Counted from the first letter of the stretch, positions 1 through 8,406 are shown. The stretch is 64,000 nt of DNA from Acaudatibacter sp050729515 (GCA_050729515.1 JBOHLG010000014.1:12501-76500), one strand, 5' to 3'. Numbers and translations: made by a program. The notes: generated by a model not told the origin, from the letters alone.

Positions 1-1079
1 TCGGCAAGACGAACACGCCGGAATTCGGCCTGGAGCCGGTGACCGAGTCGGAGCGGTTCGGTCCGGCGCGCAATCCCTGGGACCTCTCCCGCACCCCCGG
101 CGGCTCATCGGGCGGGGCGGCCGCGGCGACGGCCGCCCGGATAGTTCCGGCCGCTCACGCCACCGATGGGGGAGGCTCGATCCGCATCCCCGCTTCGTGC
201 TGCGGCCTCTTCGGGCTCAAGCCCTCGCGGGGCAGAGTCTCCCAGGCCCCGGGCGACGAGGGGTGGGGCGGGTTTTCCTGCCCCCACGCGGTGACCCGCT
301 CGGTGCGCGACAGCGCCGCGCTCCTTGACCTGGTCGCCGCCCCCCAACCCGGCGATCCTTACTGGCTCGATCCGCCCGCGCGCGCCTTCAAGGAGGAAGT
401 CGGGCGCGATCCGGGTCGGCTCCGCATCGCCTTTTGGACCGAGGGGCTCGCCGGCGAAACAATCGAGCCCCAATGCTCCGAGGCGGTGCGCGACACCGCG
501 CGGCTCCTCGAGAGCCTGGGACACCACCTCGATGAGAAGCGCCCGCCCGGCGACTACCGGGCGCTTCGTGAGGCCGCCGGTCTGGTGGTTGCGGCCAACA
601 CAGCCGCGACCCTGGCCATCGAGGGCGACCGGCGCGGCAAGAGGGTCGGGCCAGGCGAGGTCGAGGACCCCAGTTGGGATCTCGCCCAGACAGGCGCGGA
701 GATTCCAGCCGCCGCCTACATCCGCTCGCTCCAGGCGGCCCATGCATTCGGCCGTGAAATGGCCGCCTTTTTCAAGAGTTACGACGTGCTCCTCACCTCG
801 ACTCTGGGCAAGCCGGCGATTGAGGTCGGCGCGCTCCGCGGATCGCCGCCGGACATGGCCGGTTTTCGAGATCGACTTTTTTCGTTCATGCCCAACACTC
901 AGCCTTTCAACATGACCGGCCAGCCGGCGATGAGCGTCCCACTGGCGTGGAGCAAGGAGGGGCTGCCCATCGGCCTGCAGTTCGCCGGGCCGCAGGCTGG
1001 AGAGGCGCTCCTCTTCCGCCTCGCTGGCCAGCTCGAGACCGCGCGGCCCTGGGCGGCTCGTCGGCCTGCCGCGCTGTAG
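1..1079 (+). CDS. Amidase signature family hydrolase, 5' end cut by the window
   Basis: The frame is already open at base 3, so this is the C-terminal 358 residues of a longer protein. Near the start are the two serine blocks of the amidase signature: GGSSGG, which carries the cis-serine, and GGGSIRIPAS, which carries the nucleophilic serine of the Ser-cisSer-Lys triad. The catalytic lysine would lie upstream, outside the window. The family hydrolyses carbon-nitrogen bonds of amides. The substrate cannot be read from the sequence, and the lack of a GatC/GatB neighbour argues against GatA. The stop is at 1077-1079 and the next gene begins 10 bp later on the same strand. Confidence 0.9.
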   Translation, partial: GKTNTPEFGLEPVTESERFGPARNPWDLSRTPGGSSGGAAAATAARIVPAAHATDGGGSIRIPASCCGLFGLKPSRGRVSQAPGDEGWGGFSCPHAVTRSVRDSAALLDLVAAPQPGDPYWLDPPARAFKEEVGRDPGRLRIAFWTEGLAGETIEPQCSEAVRDTARLLESLGHHLDEKRPPGDYRALREAAGLVVAANTAATLAIEGDRRGKRVGPGEVEDPSWDLAQTGAEIPAAAYIRSLQAAHAFGREMAAFFKSYDVLLTSTLGKPAIEVGALRGSPPDMAGFRDRLFSFMPNTQPFNMTGQPAMSVPLAWSKEGLPIGLQFAGPQAGEALLFRLAGQLETARPWAARRPAAL

Positions 1080-1088
1080 ATCCTCAGG

Positions 1089-1793
1089 ATGGGATCGTCA
1101 GGCCAAGACGAGGCGGCGGAAATGCCGGGGGTGAGCGCCGCGTTCGCCCACGCCGCCGCCGACGCTCTTGTTGGCGCGCTCGCCGCCGCCCGGAGGCGCG
1201 AAGAGCCCTTCGTCCACTTCCTGCTCGAGCGTGTCTTTCCTGACCAACTCGCCCGGGAACTTCGCACGCTCCCCTTCGCGCCCGCCGGAACGGACGGACT
1301 CTCGGGAAAACGGGAGCTTCACAACGACACGCGGCGCTACTTCGATAAGGCGGCCTGCGCACGCTTGCCGGTCTGCGCGGCTGTCGCCTGCGCCTTCCAG
1401 TCGGACGAGGTCGCCGCGGCGGTGGAGCGTCTGACCGGCGCCAGGCAGACGGGAAGCTACGTCAGGCTCGAGTACGCTCAGGACGTTGACGGATTTTGGC
1501 TGCAGCCGCACACCGATCTTGGCGTCAAGACCTTCACGCTCCTTATCTATCTGGCCGATGACGGACAGGAAGGGCTGGGGACGGATCTCTATCGCTCGCC
1601 CGGCTCCTGGGCCTGCCGCACGGCCTTTGAGCATAACACCGCGATCGCCTTCGCCCCGGGCGACGACACCTGGCACGGCCTGGAGAAGAGGCCGATCACA
1701 GGCGTGCGCAAGAGCCTAATCATGAACTATGTCACCGATGATTGGCGCGAGCGCTCTCAGCTCTCGTTCCCCGATCAGCCGGTCCTCGCCTGA
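1089..1793 (+). CDS. 2OG-Fe(II) dioxygenase family protein
   Basis: Protein of 234 residues with a double-stranded beta-helix iron site: H141 and D143 in QPHTDLG, H196 in DTWHGLEK, and a likely 2-oxoglutarate-binding arginine at about 207 in GVRKSL. Such enzymes couple decarboxylation of 2-oxoglutarate to oxidation of an organic substrate; which substrate is unknown. The start is uncertain. ATG 1089 gives the longest form, but ATG 1122 is preceded by a GAGG and starts closer to the conserved part. The 3' end overlaps the end of the convergent ELM1 gene by 19 bp. Confidence 0.8.
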   Translation: MGSSGQDEAAEMPGVSAAFAHAAADALVGALAAARRREEPFVHFLLERVFPDQLARELRTLPFAPAGTDGLSGKRELHNDTRRYFDKAACARLPVCAAVACAFQSDEVAAAVERLTGARQTGSYVRLEYAQDVDGFWLQPHTDLGVKTFTLLIYLADDGQEGLGTDLYRSPGSWACRTAFEHNTAIAFAPGDDTWHGLEKRPITGVRKSLIMNYVTDDWRERSQLSFPDQPVLA

Positions 1794-2719
1794 AGGAGGC
1801 GAAGCACCGCGGCGGCGGCCTCGGCGGTGGAATCGCAGGCCTGGGAGCGCCCAGCCGTGGGATCCTCGACGCTTTGCCCGAAACGATGGACGAGGCCGCG
1901 TTCGAGGAGGGCGGAGAGAAAGGCTTGGTGGCGGCCCTCGCCGGTCTCGAAAACCTCCACCGGAGGACCTGCGGCGATCGCCTCCGAAACCATGGAGACG
2001 GAATCGCCGGTGACCACCAGGCGGTCGCAAAGGGCGAGGATGGCGAGATAGGGATTGTCGCCTCCGCCGCGCCACAGGAAGACGCCATCGTCGTCGCCGA
2101 AGGCTTTCACGAGCATCTTGGCCGCCGCTGGGGGAGTGCGCCTCGAAGGGGTGATGGCGAGCCCCTCGCCCGTCGCCCGGCGCGTCTTCAGTCCGGCTGT
2201 GAGGCGCTCGACTTGGCGCGGCCCGAACGGGCTTCGCCGCGTCGGTCCTCCGATCGCCACTCCGGTGAGCGGCCGCGGCAAGCCGGCGAGTCTTTCCGCC
2301 CAGTCGCGCCTCGCCCGGGAAAGCGCGGCCGGCGTGATCGCGTGCATAGCGGTAAGGGTCTTGATCACGCCCGGGCCCTCCTCGAGATCGTCGTGGCCGA
2401 GGGCGACGACGAGGTCGAACGCCGAGGGGGACATGCGCGGATCCTGGATATGCACGGCCAGGCTCAGCCCTCCGCTTTTACGGCGAACCGCCGCCGCCAG
2501 CGGCGCCGCGCGCCGCCCGCAACTCACCAGAAGATCCGGCCAGGGCGGCGAGAGCGCGTCCAGGGCCGGATTGAGGTGGCGCAGGGAGTTGGGGACGTGA
2601 TTTGGAGGAAGCCAGCGCCAGGGAGGCGCGAGCCCCACCCTCTTCTCGATGACGGCGCCGCCCAGCCGACCGGCAAGGCCCAGGGCCTGGGCCCGCATCC
2701 CGGCCTCTCCGGTGGTCAC
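1775..2719 (-). CDS. ELM1/DUF1022 family protein (mitochondrial fission ELM1-like)
   Basis: About 314 residues. The N-terminal WAVTTGEAGMRAQ and the segments LAVHIQDPR, LPRPLTGVAIGG and RLVVTGDSVSMVSEA match the bacterial ELM1/DUF1022 family, which has a glycosyltransferase-like fold but no settled function in bacteria. The chosen GTG at 2719 lies a few codons inside the conserved start. The frame stays open upstream (TPPLTIWAV) towards the tRNA-Thr gene without an ATG, so a CTG or another start is possible. It is convergent with the oxygenase and codirectional with tRNA-Thr just upstream. Confidence 0.75.
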   Translation of the reverse strand: MTTGEAGMRAQALGLAGRLGGAVIEKRVGLAPPWRWLPPNHVPNSLRHLNPALDALSPPWPDLLVSCGRRAAPLAAAVRRKSGGLSLAVHIQDPRMSPSAFDLVVALGHDDLEEGPGVIKTLTAMHAITPAALSRARRDWAERLAGLPRPLTGVAIGGPTRRSPFGPRQVERLTAGLKTRRATGEGLAITPSRRTPPAAAKMLVKAFGDDDGVFLWRGGGDNPYLAILALCDRLVVTGDSVSMVSEAIAAGPPVEVFETGEGRHQAFLSALLERGLVHRFGQSVEDPTAGRSQACDSTAEAAAAVLRLLQARTG

Positions 2720-2784
2720 CGCCCAGATCGTCAGGGGCGGCGGCGTCGCTCGCGATGCTCGCGTGGCGATCTCTTGGCTCCCGG

Positions 2785-2857
2785 CGCCGGCTGCAGGATT
2801 CGAACCCGCGACCTTCGCTTTACAAAAGCGCTGCTCTACCAGCTGAGCTAAGCCGGC
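2785..2857 (-). tRNA. trnT: tRNA-Thr (anticodon UGU)
   Basis: Read on the reverse strand, a full cloverleaf is seen. The acceptor arms are GCCGGCT and AGCCGGC, the D-arm contains AGCTCAGCTGGTAGAGC, the anticodon loop TTTGTAA holds TGT, and the T-arm is GCGGG-TTCGAAT-CCTGC. CCA is not encoded after the discriminator base. Confidence 0.93.
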
Positions 2858-2967
2858 CGGGGCTCCTTATCGCCGCCGCCGGCGCCGCCTTCAAGTCGAT
2901 GCGCCCTGGCTCGATCCGGCCGTCCGTCACGCATGACAAGGCGCCGCCCCCCGCATAAGGGAGGCCG

Positions 2968-4692
2968 ATGGCGCGCATTCTCGTCACCTCCGGGACGCCC
3001 TACGTCAGCGGGGTCAAGCATCTGGGGACGCTCGCCGGATCGCAGCTCCCCGCCGATGTCTACGCTCGCTTCCAGCGCGCCCGGGGGAACGAGACGCTTT
3101 ACATCTGCGCCACCGACGAACACGGCACCCCTGCCGAGCTCGCCGCTGCCGAGGCCGGCGAGGACGTCTTCTCCTACTGCGAGCGGATGCACCAAGTTCA
3201 GCACGACATCGGCCGCGCCTTCGGCATGAGCTGGGATTGGTTCGGCCGCTCCTCCTCGCCCCAGAACGCCCGTCTCACCCAGCATTTCGCCGAGGTGCTG
3301 GAGGACCGGGGCTTCATCGAGGAGCGGGTGGACGAGCTTCTCTTTTCCCCGCTCGACGGCCGATTCCTTCCCGACCGTTACATCGAGGGGACCTGTCCGA
3401 TCTGCGGTTTTCGACCCGCCAGGGGCGACCAGTGCGACAACTGTGGGAGCCTGCTCGATCCGACCGACCTCATCGAGCCCTATTCCACGGTTTCCGGCTC
3501 GACCGAACTGGAGCTGCGCACAACGCGGCACCTCTATCTCCTGCAATCCAAGCTCCAGGACGTCATCCGCGCCTGGGTGGAGACAAAGACCGAGTGGCCC
3601 CCCTTCGCCCGCTCGATCGCCTATAAGCACCTGGACGAGGGATTGATCGACCGCGGGATCACCAGGGACATCGCCTGGGGCGTCCCGGTGACCCGTCACG
3701 GCGCGCCCAGGCCCGGCTTCGAGACCAAGGTCTTCTACGTCTGGTTCGACGCCCCGATCGAATACATCGCCGCCACCCAGGAATGGGCCGATGCGACAGG
3801 GGCCGACTGGCGGTGCTGGTGGCGCACCGACGCGGGGGCTAAGGAGACCCGCTATGTCCAGTTCATGGGTAAGGACAACGTCGCCTTCCACACGGTGAGT
3901 TTTCCGGCGACGCTCCTGGGATCGGGCGAGCCCTGGAAGACCGTCGATGTCCTCAAGGCGTTCAACTGGCTCAACTGGTATGGCGGCCCGTTCTCCACTT
4001 CCCGGCGGCGGGGGATCTTCCAGGACGCGGCCCTGGAGATACTGCCACCCGACTGTTGGCGCTGGCTCCTCACCGCCCATTCGCCGGAGAATTCCGATTC
4101 GAGCTTCACCTTCGAGGCGCTCGTCTCGGCGGTGAACCGCGACCTCGCCGACGTGCTGGGCAATTTCGTCAACCGCGTCTGTCGCTTCTGCGAAGCGCGC
4201 TTCGAGGGGCGTGTTCCGGCCGGCGGCAAGGGGGGCGCGCTCGAAGAAAAGCTCTACGGCGCAATTTCCGAGCGGCTCGCGGAGATCACCGCTCAATTCG
4301 AGGCGATCGAGATCCGCAAGACCGCCCAGGCGCTGCGCGCCCTCTGGGCTCAGGGCAACGAATACCTCCAGGAGGCCGCGCCGTGGACCGCGATCAAATC
4401 CGATCCGGTCCGCGCCGCCGTCGTGGTGCGAACCGCCATCAATCTCGCCGGCCTCTTCGCGAGGGTCTCCGCGCCGGTCATCCCGTTCGCCTGCGAGAGG
4501 ATCGCCGAGGCGCTCGGAGAGCCCTGGCCGGCAACCTGGCCGAGCGGCGACGTCGAGCGTGAGCTGGCGCGCCTGGAGCCCGGCCGCCGGATCGCCGCCC
4601 CGGAGGTCCTCTTTCGCAAGATCGAGGCGGACGACATCGCCCGTTGGAAGGAACGCTTCGGCGCCGAGGAAGAGGCCGCAGCCGCGATCTAG
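2968..4692 (+). CDS. metG: Methionyl-tRNA synthetase
   Basis: Protein of 574 residues that charges tRNA-Met in the cytoplasm. The Rossmann start has PYVSGVKHLGTL at 11-22, where the HIGH motif appears as HLGT. A four-cysteine zinc knuckle lies at C143, C146, C156 and C159. The C-terminal half is the helical anticodon-binding domain, with VNRDLADVLGNFVNR. There is no C-terminal tRNA-binding extension, so this is the short form. The KMSKS loop reads PFSTS at 341-345. The alphaproteobacterial version I know is KFSTS, so both lysine positions are non-lysine here. It stands alone, transcribed away from tRNA-Thr, and converges on the TerC gene. Confidence 0.95.
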   Translation: MARILVTSGTPYVSGVKHLGTLAGSQLPADVYARFQRARGNETLYICATDEHGTPAELAAAEAGEDVFSYCERMHQVQHDIGRAFGMSWDWFGRSSSPQNARLTQHFAEVLEDRGFIEERVDELLFSPLDGRFLPDRYIEGTCPICGFRPARGDQCDNCGSLLDPTDLIEPYSTVSGSTELELRTTRHLYLLQSKLQDVIRAWVETKTEWPPFARSIAYKHLDEGLIDRGITRDIAWGVPVTRHGAPRPGFETKVFYVWFDAPIEYIAATQEWADATGADWRCWWRTDAGAKETRYVQFMGKDNVAFHTVSFPATLLGSGEPWKTVDVLKAFNWLNWYGGPFSTSRRRGIFQDAALEILPPDCWRWLLTAHSPENSDSSFTFEALVSAVNRDLADVLGNFVNRVCRFCEARFEGRVPAGGKGGALEEKLYGAISERLAEITAQFEAIEIRKTAQALRALWAQGNEYLQEAAPWTAIKSDPVRAAVVVRTAINLAGLFARVSAPVIPFACERIAEALGEPWPATWPSGDVERELARLEPGRRIAAPEVLFRKIEADDIARWKERFGAEEEAAAAI

Positions 4693-4791
4693 ATCCCAGA
4701 CCGCACGGGCGCCGCCGATCACTCCCGGGCCGGCGAGTGAAGCGACGAGGCTCGCCGCGCCTTTCGGCCCCGGAGGAGTCCTTCGTCGCGC

Positions 4792-5412
4792 TCAGGCGTG
4801 GCGCGCCACCTCCAGAGAGCCGTGCCAGATCATGTCGCCGGCCACATAGAGCACGATGGCCAGACCGACGTAGCCGATCCACGGGGCCTTGTGGAACAGC
4901 CGTGCGATCTGCGAGGCGGCGAGGCCGGTCAGGGTGATCGAGAGCAGGAGCCCGACGACCAGGACGACCGGGTGGTCGCGCGCCGCGCCGGCGACGCCCA
5001 GGACATTGTCGAGGGACATCGAAAGATCGGCGGCCAGGATCTCGAGAAGCGCCTGTTTGGTGCTCTTGGGCTTGACCGCCGCGCTTTGAGCCTCGGCCCT
5101 CCCGCCTCGCGCCAGGTCGTGGGCGCGCAGCTCGCGCCACATCCGCCAGCAGACCCACAGGAGCAGAAGCCCGCCGGCCAGGAGAAGGCCCAGGATCTTG
5201 AGGAGCTGGACGGCGACGAGGGCGAAGCCGATCAGCATCGCCACCGCTGCGGCGAGGCCAAGGACCATCGCCCGATGGCGCTGCTTCGGCGGAAGGCGGG
5301 CGGCGGTGAGCCCGACCGCAACTGCGTTATCGCCGGCCATGGTGAGATCGATGATCACCACCTGGACGAAGGCCGCGGCCGGCCCCGCCCAATGCGACAG
5401 GGGCGGGATCAC
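4792..5412 (-). CDS. TerC family integral membrane protein
   Basis: 206 residues, nearly all membrane segments. The conserved TerC acidic motifs are present near the N-terminus (IIDLTMAGDNAVAVGL) and again in the second half (ILAADLSMSLDNVLGVAG), with a charged loop between them. TerC-family proteins are linked to metal ion homeostasis or export (manganese, tellurite); the ion is not deducible here. The start is GTG at 5412, which overlaps the TGA of the upstream rlmB-like gene in a GTGA junction, so the two genes are translationally coupled. Confidence 0.85.
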   Translation of the reverse strand: MIPPLSHWAGPAAAFVQVVIIDLTMAGDNAVAVGLTAARLPPKQRHRAMVLGLAAAVAMLIGFALVAVQLLKILGLLLAGGLLLLWVCWRMWRELRAHDLARGGRAEAQSAAVKPKSTKQALLEILAADLSMSLDNVLGVAGAARDHPVVLVVGLLLSITLTGLAASQIARLFHKAPWIGYVGLAIVLYVAGDMIWHGSLEVARHA

Positions 5413-6197
5413 GCTGCGCGACCCATCGATCGCGTCGCCTCGTAAAGGGCGATGGCGGCGGCGGCCGCTACGTTGAGACTCTCGGCGCCTGGCGACATGG
5501 GGATGCGGGCAAGCACATCGCACCGCTCCGCCACCAGGCGTCTCAACCCCTCTCCTTCGGAGCCGAGGACGAGGATGGTCGGACCGCTGTCGAACGCCTC
5601 GGCGAGGCTGCTCGCCGCGCTCGCCTCCAGGCCGATGGAGCGCCAGCCCAGGCGAGCCAGGCGCTCGATCGCGCGGGCGAGGTTCACCACCCTGGCGTGG
5701 GCGATCCTCTCCACCGCTCCGGCGGCTGCCTTGGCGAGCCCTCCCGCCAGCGGCGGCGCGTGGCGTTCCTGAAGAATGACGCCGCGTGCGCCGAGCGTCC
5801 AGGCAGATCGGAAGATCGCCCCGACATTGCCAGGGTCTGTGATCTGATCGAGCATCAGCAGAACGCCGCGAGCCGGAGAGGCGAGCGCCTCCAGGGGCGT
5901 TGGGGCCGGCGGTCGGAGCCGGAGCGCCACCCCCTGGTGGGCCGCGCCGGGCGGCAGGAGGCGGGTGAGGTCGGCGGTGTCCACGCGCTCGAACGCTCCG
6001 AAGCCAAGCTCGGCCAAACGCCCGGCCCGCTCGTCGCTGGCGAGGAGGCGGCAAGGCCCTTCGCGCTCAGGCGCCGAGAGGGCGGCCAGGACGCTTCGCC
6101 AGCCCCAGATCCAGGCGGCGCCGTCGTCCGCTCTCCGCCTTTGGCCCGCCTTCGTGGCCCCGGCCCGCGGCGCGTTGCGTCGTCTTTTGGAGGCCAC
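5409..6197 (-). CDS. rlmB: TrmH/SpoU family RNA methyltransferase (RlmB-like)
   Basis: 262 residues from GTG 6197. The substrate-binding N-terminal domain is followed by the three knotted SPOUT motifs: LDQITDPGNVGAIFRSA (motif 1 with N and R), ILVLGSEGEGLRRLV (motif 2) and PMSPGAESLNVAAAAAI (motif 3). The RlmB group methylates the 2'-O of a guanosine in 23S rRNA using S-adenosylmethionine. The basic N-terminus (ASKRRRNAPRAG) fits RNA binding. The frame is open further upstream into the tRNA-Tyr region, but conserved sequence begins at this GTG. It is first in a two-gene unit with the TerC gene. Confidence 0.85.
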   Translation of the reverse strand: MASKRRRNAPRAGATKAGQRRRADDGAAWIWGWRSVLAALSAPEREGPCRLLASDERAGRLAELGFGAFERVDTADLTRLLPPGAAHQGVALRLRPPAPTPLEALASPARGVLLMLDQITDPGNVGAIFRSAWTLGARGVILQERHAPPLAGGLAKAAAGAVERIAHARVVNLARAIERLARLGWRSIGLEASAASSLAEAFDSGPTILVLGSEGEGLRRLVAERCDVLARIPMSPGAESLNVAAAAAIALYEATRSMGRAA

Positions 6198-6360
6198 TAT
6201 AAGACCGCCTCCGAATTTCGGGCCGTCGGAGGCCGCCCGCCCCGCCCAAAGACCAGGAAAGCCGGCGACTCTGGTAAGCGCGCGCGCCATAGCTTCCGAA
6301 CCCCGCGGGCGGCGAGAGGCCATCTCGCGGCGTTCCGGAAATTCACCCACTCGCGCGCCT

Positions 6361-6446
6361 GGGGGAATGTCCCGAGCGGCAAAGGGGGCGGACTGTAAAT
6401 CCGCTGGCGTACGCCTTCGCAGGTTCGAGTCCTGCTTCCCCCACCA
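6361..6446 (+). tRNA. trnY: tRNA-Tyr (anticodon GUA)
   Basis: Class II tRNA with a long variable arm. The acceptor arms are GGGGGAA and TTCCCCC, the anticodon loop contains GTA (6395-6397), the T-arm is GCAGG-TTCGAGT-CCTGC, and CCA is encoded at 6444-6446. It lies opposite the upstream flank of the rlmB-like gene and 38 bp before tRNA-Gly. Confidence 0.96.
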
Positions 6447-6484
6447 CGCGGCGAGAGGGCCATCGGAGTTCGAACGGACGATCC

Positions 6485-6558
6485 GCGGGTATAGCACAAT
6501 GGCAGTGCAGCAGCCTTCCAAGCTGAATATGCGGGTTCGATTCCCGCTACCCGCTCCA
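6485..6558 (+). tRNA. trnG: tRNA-Gly (anticodon UCC)
   Basis: Full cloverleaf: acceptor arms GCGGGTA and TACCCGC, anticodon loop CTTCCAA with TCC at 6517-6519, T-arm GCGGG-TTCGATT-CCCGC, discriminator T and encoded CCA at 6556-6558. It probably shares a transcript with tRNA-Tyr. The double-hairpin repeat begins 36 bp downstream. Confidence 0.96.
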
Positions 6559-6593
6559 CCGTTCGGGCGAGGCGACAAGAATGGCCAAGCCGC

Positions 6594-6763
6594 GCTAGCA
6601 TCCCGATTCCGACGTTCGAACCGCCTGGGGCGAACGCACGACGAACGTCGGAATTGAGAAGGATGCTAGCAATCTAATGATTCTCGTGTCGGCGGCGAAT
6701 TTGACGTTCGTCACGGAGTCCTCCCCCGCCCGGAAACGAACGTCAAATTCTCGACACGATGAG
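6594..6763 (-). repeat. Dispersed double-hairpin element, copy 1 (reverse orientation)
   Basis: Two adjacent stem-loops. The first (6594-6670) has arms GCTAGCATCC..CCGACGTTCG and the inverse CGAACGTCGG..GGATGCTAGC. The second (about 6682-6760) has arms GAATTTGACGTTCGT and ACGAACGTCAAATTC inside a shorter TCGTGTCG/CGACACGA stem. On the reverse strand, the order and most bases match copy 4 at 55603-55767, including the shared bridge GAGAATCATT. The rest of this gap (6764-6883) holds nothing I can name except the ribosome binding site of the next gene. Confidence 0.85.
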
Positions 6764-6883
6764 CGCAACGCCGCAACCTCGTCCCATCCTTGGAGGTGAC
6801 GGCGAATTAAGCTGCGGCGCGCCGCGAGGTCCGCTAGCTTGGCTTCGCGAAGTTCCGAGGCGTCAGCGACGGGAGCGGCGGCG

Positions 6884-7726
6884 ATGTGCAAAGGTGTGAG
6901 TTTCGGCTTGGTTTCCGTGCTCGTCGCCTCGGCCGCGGGCGGCGCCCTGGCCCAACCGAGCGTGAAAATTCGCAACGCTGTGGCGCGGGTGGTGGTGGTT
7001 CCCGAAGCGCGGGCGGACGTCGAGGCCGTCCTCGTCAAGACGAACCCACGTTTTCCCATCCGGATCCGCCAACAAGGCGGCGCGATCATCATCGACGGCG
7101 ATATTGGCCACCGTCCCCATGTTTGCCACTCGAGCCTGATGAGTGAGCCGAGCGTCGGGGTGTGGGGAAGGGGCGATGTCCATTATCGCGACATGCCAGA
7201 GATCGTCATTCACACGCCGATGGACGTGCACATTTCGGCCGGCGAGGCGGTCTTCGGCTCGATCGGGCGCAGCGACAGCCTGGACTTCTCCAATCGCGGC
7301 TGCGGCGACTGGACCATCGCCAATGTCAAGGGATTGATGCGGATCGCCGAGGCTGGTTCGGGAGACGCGCGCACCGGATCGGCCGGGTCGGCAGATATCA
7401 GTGTGGCCGGATCGGGCGACATCGCCGTTCAGACGATCCGTTCGGGTCTCACCGCCGTCTCCACCGGTTCGGGCGACGTCACCGCCGGCGCAGTCTTCGG
7501 TCCGCTCAACATCCGCATCGCCGGCTCCGGCGACGTCAAGGCGCGTTCGGGCTCGGTGAACGAGATGACGGCGAGGATCGCGGGATCCGGAGACGTCGTC
7601 TTCGGCGGCATCGTCGACAATCTGGAAGCGTCAATCGCCGGCTCCGGTGATGTGACCGTCGCCAAGGCGACCGGCCGGGTGAGCCGCAGCATCTTCGGTT
7701 CTGGGGATGTCAACGTCGGGCGCTGA
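6884..7726 (+). CDS. Exported head-GIN-domain-like (DUF2807) beta-helix protein
   Basis: 280 residues from ATG 6884, after GGGAG at 6870. Residues 1 to about 23 (MCKGVSFGLVSVLVASAAGG then ALA) are a signal peptide, so it acts outside the inner membrane. The second half carries seven G-S-G-D turns (AGSGD, TGSGD, FGSGD) spaced about 20 residues apart, the pattern of the putative auto-transporter adhesin head-GIN/DUF2807 fold, a right-handed beta-helix. There is no membrane anchor and no autotransporter barrel, so the name describes the fold, not the function. Cysteines near 93 and 139 could form a disulfide. It stands alone before the str operon. Confidence 0.78.
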   Translation: MCKGVSFGLVSVLVASAAGGALAQPSVKIRNAVARVVVVPEARADVEAVLVKTNPRFPIRIRQQGGAIIIDGDIGHRPHVCHSSLMSEPSVGVWGRGDVHYRDMPEIVIHTPMDVHISAGEAVFGSIGRSDSLDFSNRGCGDWTIANVKGLMRIAEAGSGDARTGSAGSADISVAGSGDIAVQTIRSGLTAVSTGSGDVTAGAVFGPLNIRIAGSGDVKARSGSVNEMTARIAGSGDVVFGGIVDNLEASIAGSGDVTVAKATGRVSRSIFGSGDVNVGR

Positions 7727-7776
7727 GCCAGGGCCGGGAGAGCCCGGCGCCTCGGAGGCCGCGGCAAGGCGCAAGA

Positions 7777-7805
7777 TTGACGAGAGGAAAGCCGGCGCGT
7801 ATCAC
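7777..7805 (+). promoter_or_regulatory. Candidate sigma-70 promoter of the str operon
   Basis: TTGACG (7777-7782), a 17 bp spacer and TATCAC (7800-7805), about 190 bp before rpsL. It is the best housekeeping-type match in the gap and would give a transcript beginning with the structured leader described next. Confidence 0.5.
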
Positions 7806-7892
7806 CCGCGCTCTTTTCGAACGGCCAGCTTCGCAGTGGTGGAGCGGCCCCCGATGAAGCGGACTCCCCGGCTTCGGTTGGGCGTCCTGGCA

Positions 7893-7970
7893 GCGCCGAT
7901 GCCGCAAAAAGCGGATCGGCGCCGTTTCGTATTCGTCGAGAGGCCCTCGATCCGCCGAACGCGCCGATCC
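7893..7970 (+). promoter_or_regulatory. rpsL leader with two mutually exclusive stem-loops
   Basis: GCGCCGAT (7893-7900) pairs with ATCGGCGC (7915-7922) and is extended by CCGC/GCGG around an AAAAA loop. The same right arm, as GGATCGGCGC (7913-7922), pairs perfectly over 10 bp with GCGCCGATCC (7961-7970), enclosing an inner TCGAG-AGGCC-CTCGA hairpin (7936-7950). Both structures cannot form together. This is the geometry of an attenuator or a ligand- or protein-controlled leader; its ligand is unknown. No T-run follows either stem, so control at initiation or of stability is as likely as termination. Confidence 0.6.
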
Positions 7971-7993
7971 AGATTTCGAGACGAGCTCAAGGC

Positions 7994-8365
7994 ATGCCGA
8001 CGGTCAACCAACTGATCCGTAAACCGCGCACCAGCCGGGTGACGCGAAACAAGGTGCCGGCCCTGGAGGGCTCGCCCCAGCGCCGGGGCGTCTGCACCCG
8101 GGTCTATACGGTGACCCCCAAGAAACCCAATTCGGCGCTCCGCAAGGTCGCCAAGGTGCGCCTGACCTCCGGCATCGAGGCGCTCTGCTACATTCCCGGC
8201 GAGGGCCACAACCTCCAGGAACACTCGGTGGTCCTGATCCGAGGCGGGCGGGTGAAGGACTTGCCGGGGGTGCGCTATCATATTCTCCGCGGCGTCCTCG
8301 ACACCCAGGGCGTCAAGGACCGCAGGCAGCGGCGTTCGCTCTACGGCGCCAAGCGGCCGAAGTGA
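7994..8365 (+). CDS. rpsL: 30S ribosomal protein S12
   Basis: 123 residues, full family length. S12 sits at the decoding centre and helps monitor codon-anticodon pairing. The conserved TPKKPNSALRKVAKVRL and the loop RVKDLPGVRYH are intact, with lysines at the positions where streptomycin-resistance changes usually occur, so it reads as streptomycin-sensitive wild type. It is first in rpsL-rpsG-fusA-tuf. The ribosome binding site is weak (AAGG four bases before the ATG), which fits control through the structured leader. Confidence 0.97.
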   Translation: MPTVNQLIRKPRTSRVTRNKVPALEGSPQRRGVCTRVYTVTPKKPNSALRKVAKVRLTSGIEALCYIPGEGHNLQEHSVVLIRGGRVKDLPGVRYHILRGVLDTQGVKDRRQRRSLYGAKRPK

Positions 8366-8406
8366 CCCGAAGTGACGATGAATAGCCCAGCTGAGGAAAG
8401 TCTCTG

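Noticed and set aside
1742..2851. Forward-strand open frames opposite the ELM1 gene
   Set aside because: Translations are Arg/Pro-rich shadows with no conserved motif, and the reverse-strand product fits a known family.
5413..6054. N-terminal extension of the TerC protein
   Set aside because: The frame is open upstream, but those bases encode the rlmB-like gene in another frame and the extension is arginine-rich without conservation; the GTGA junction marks the start.
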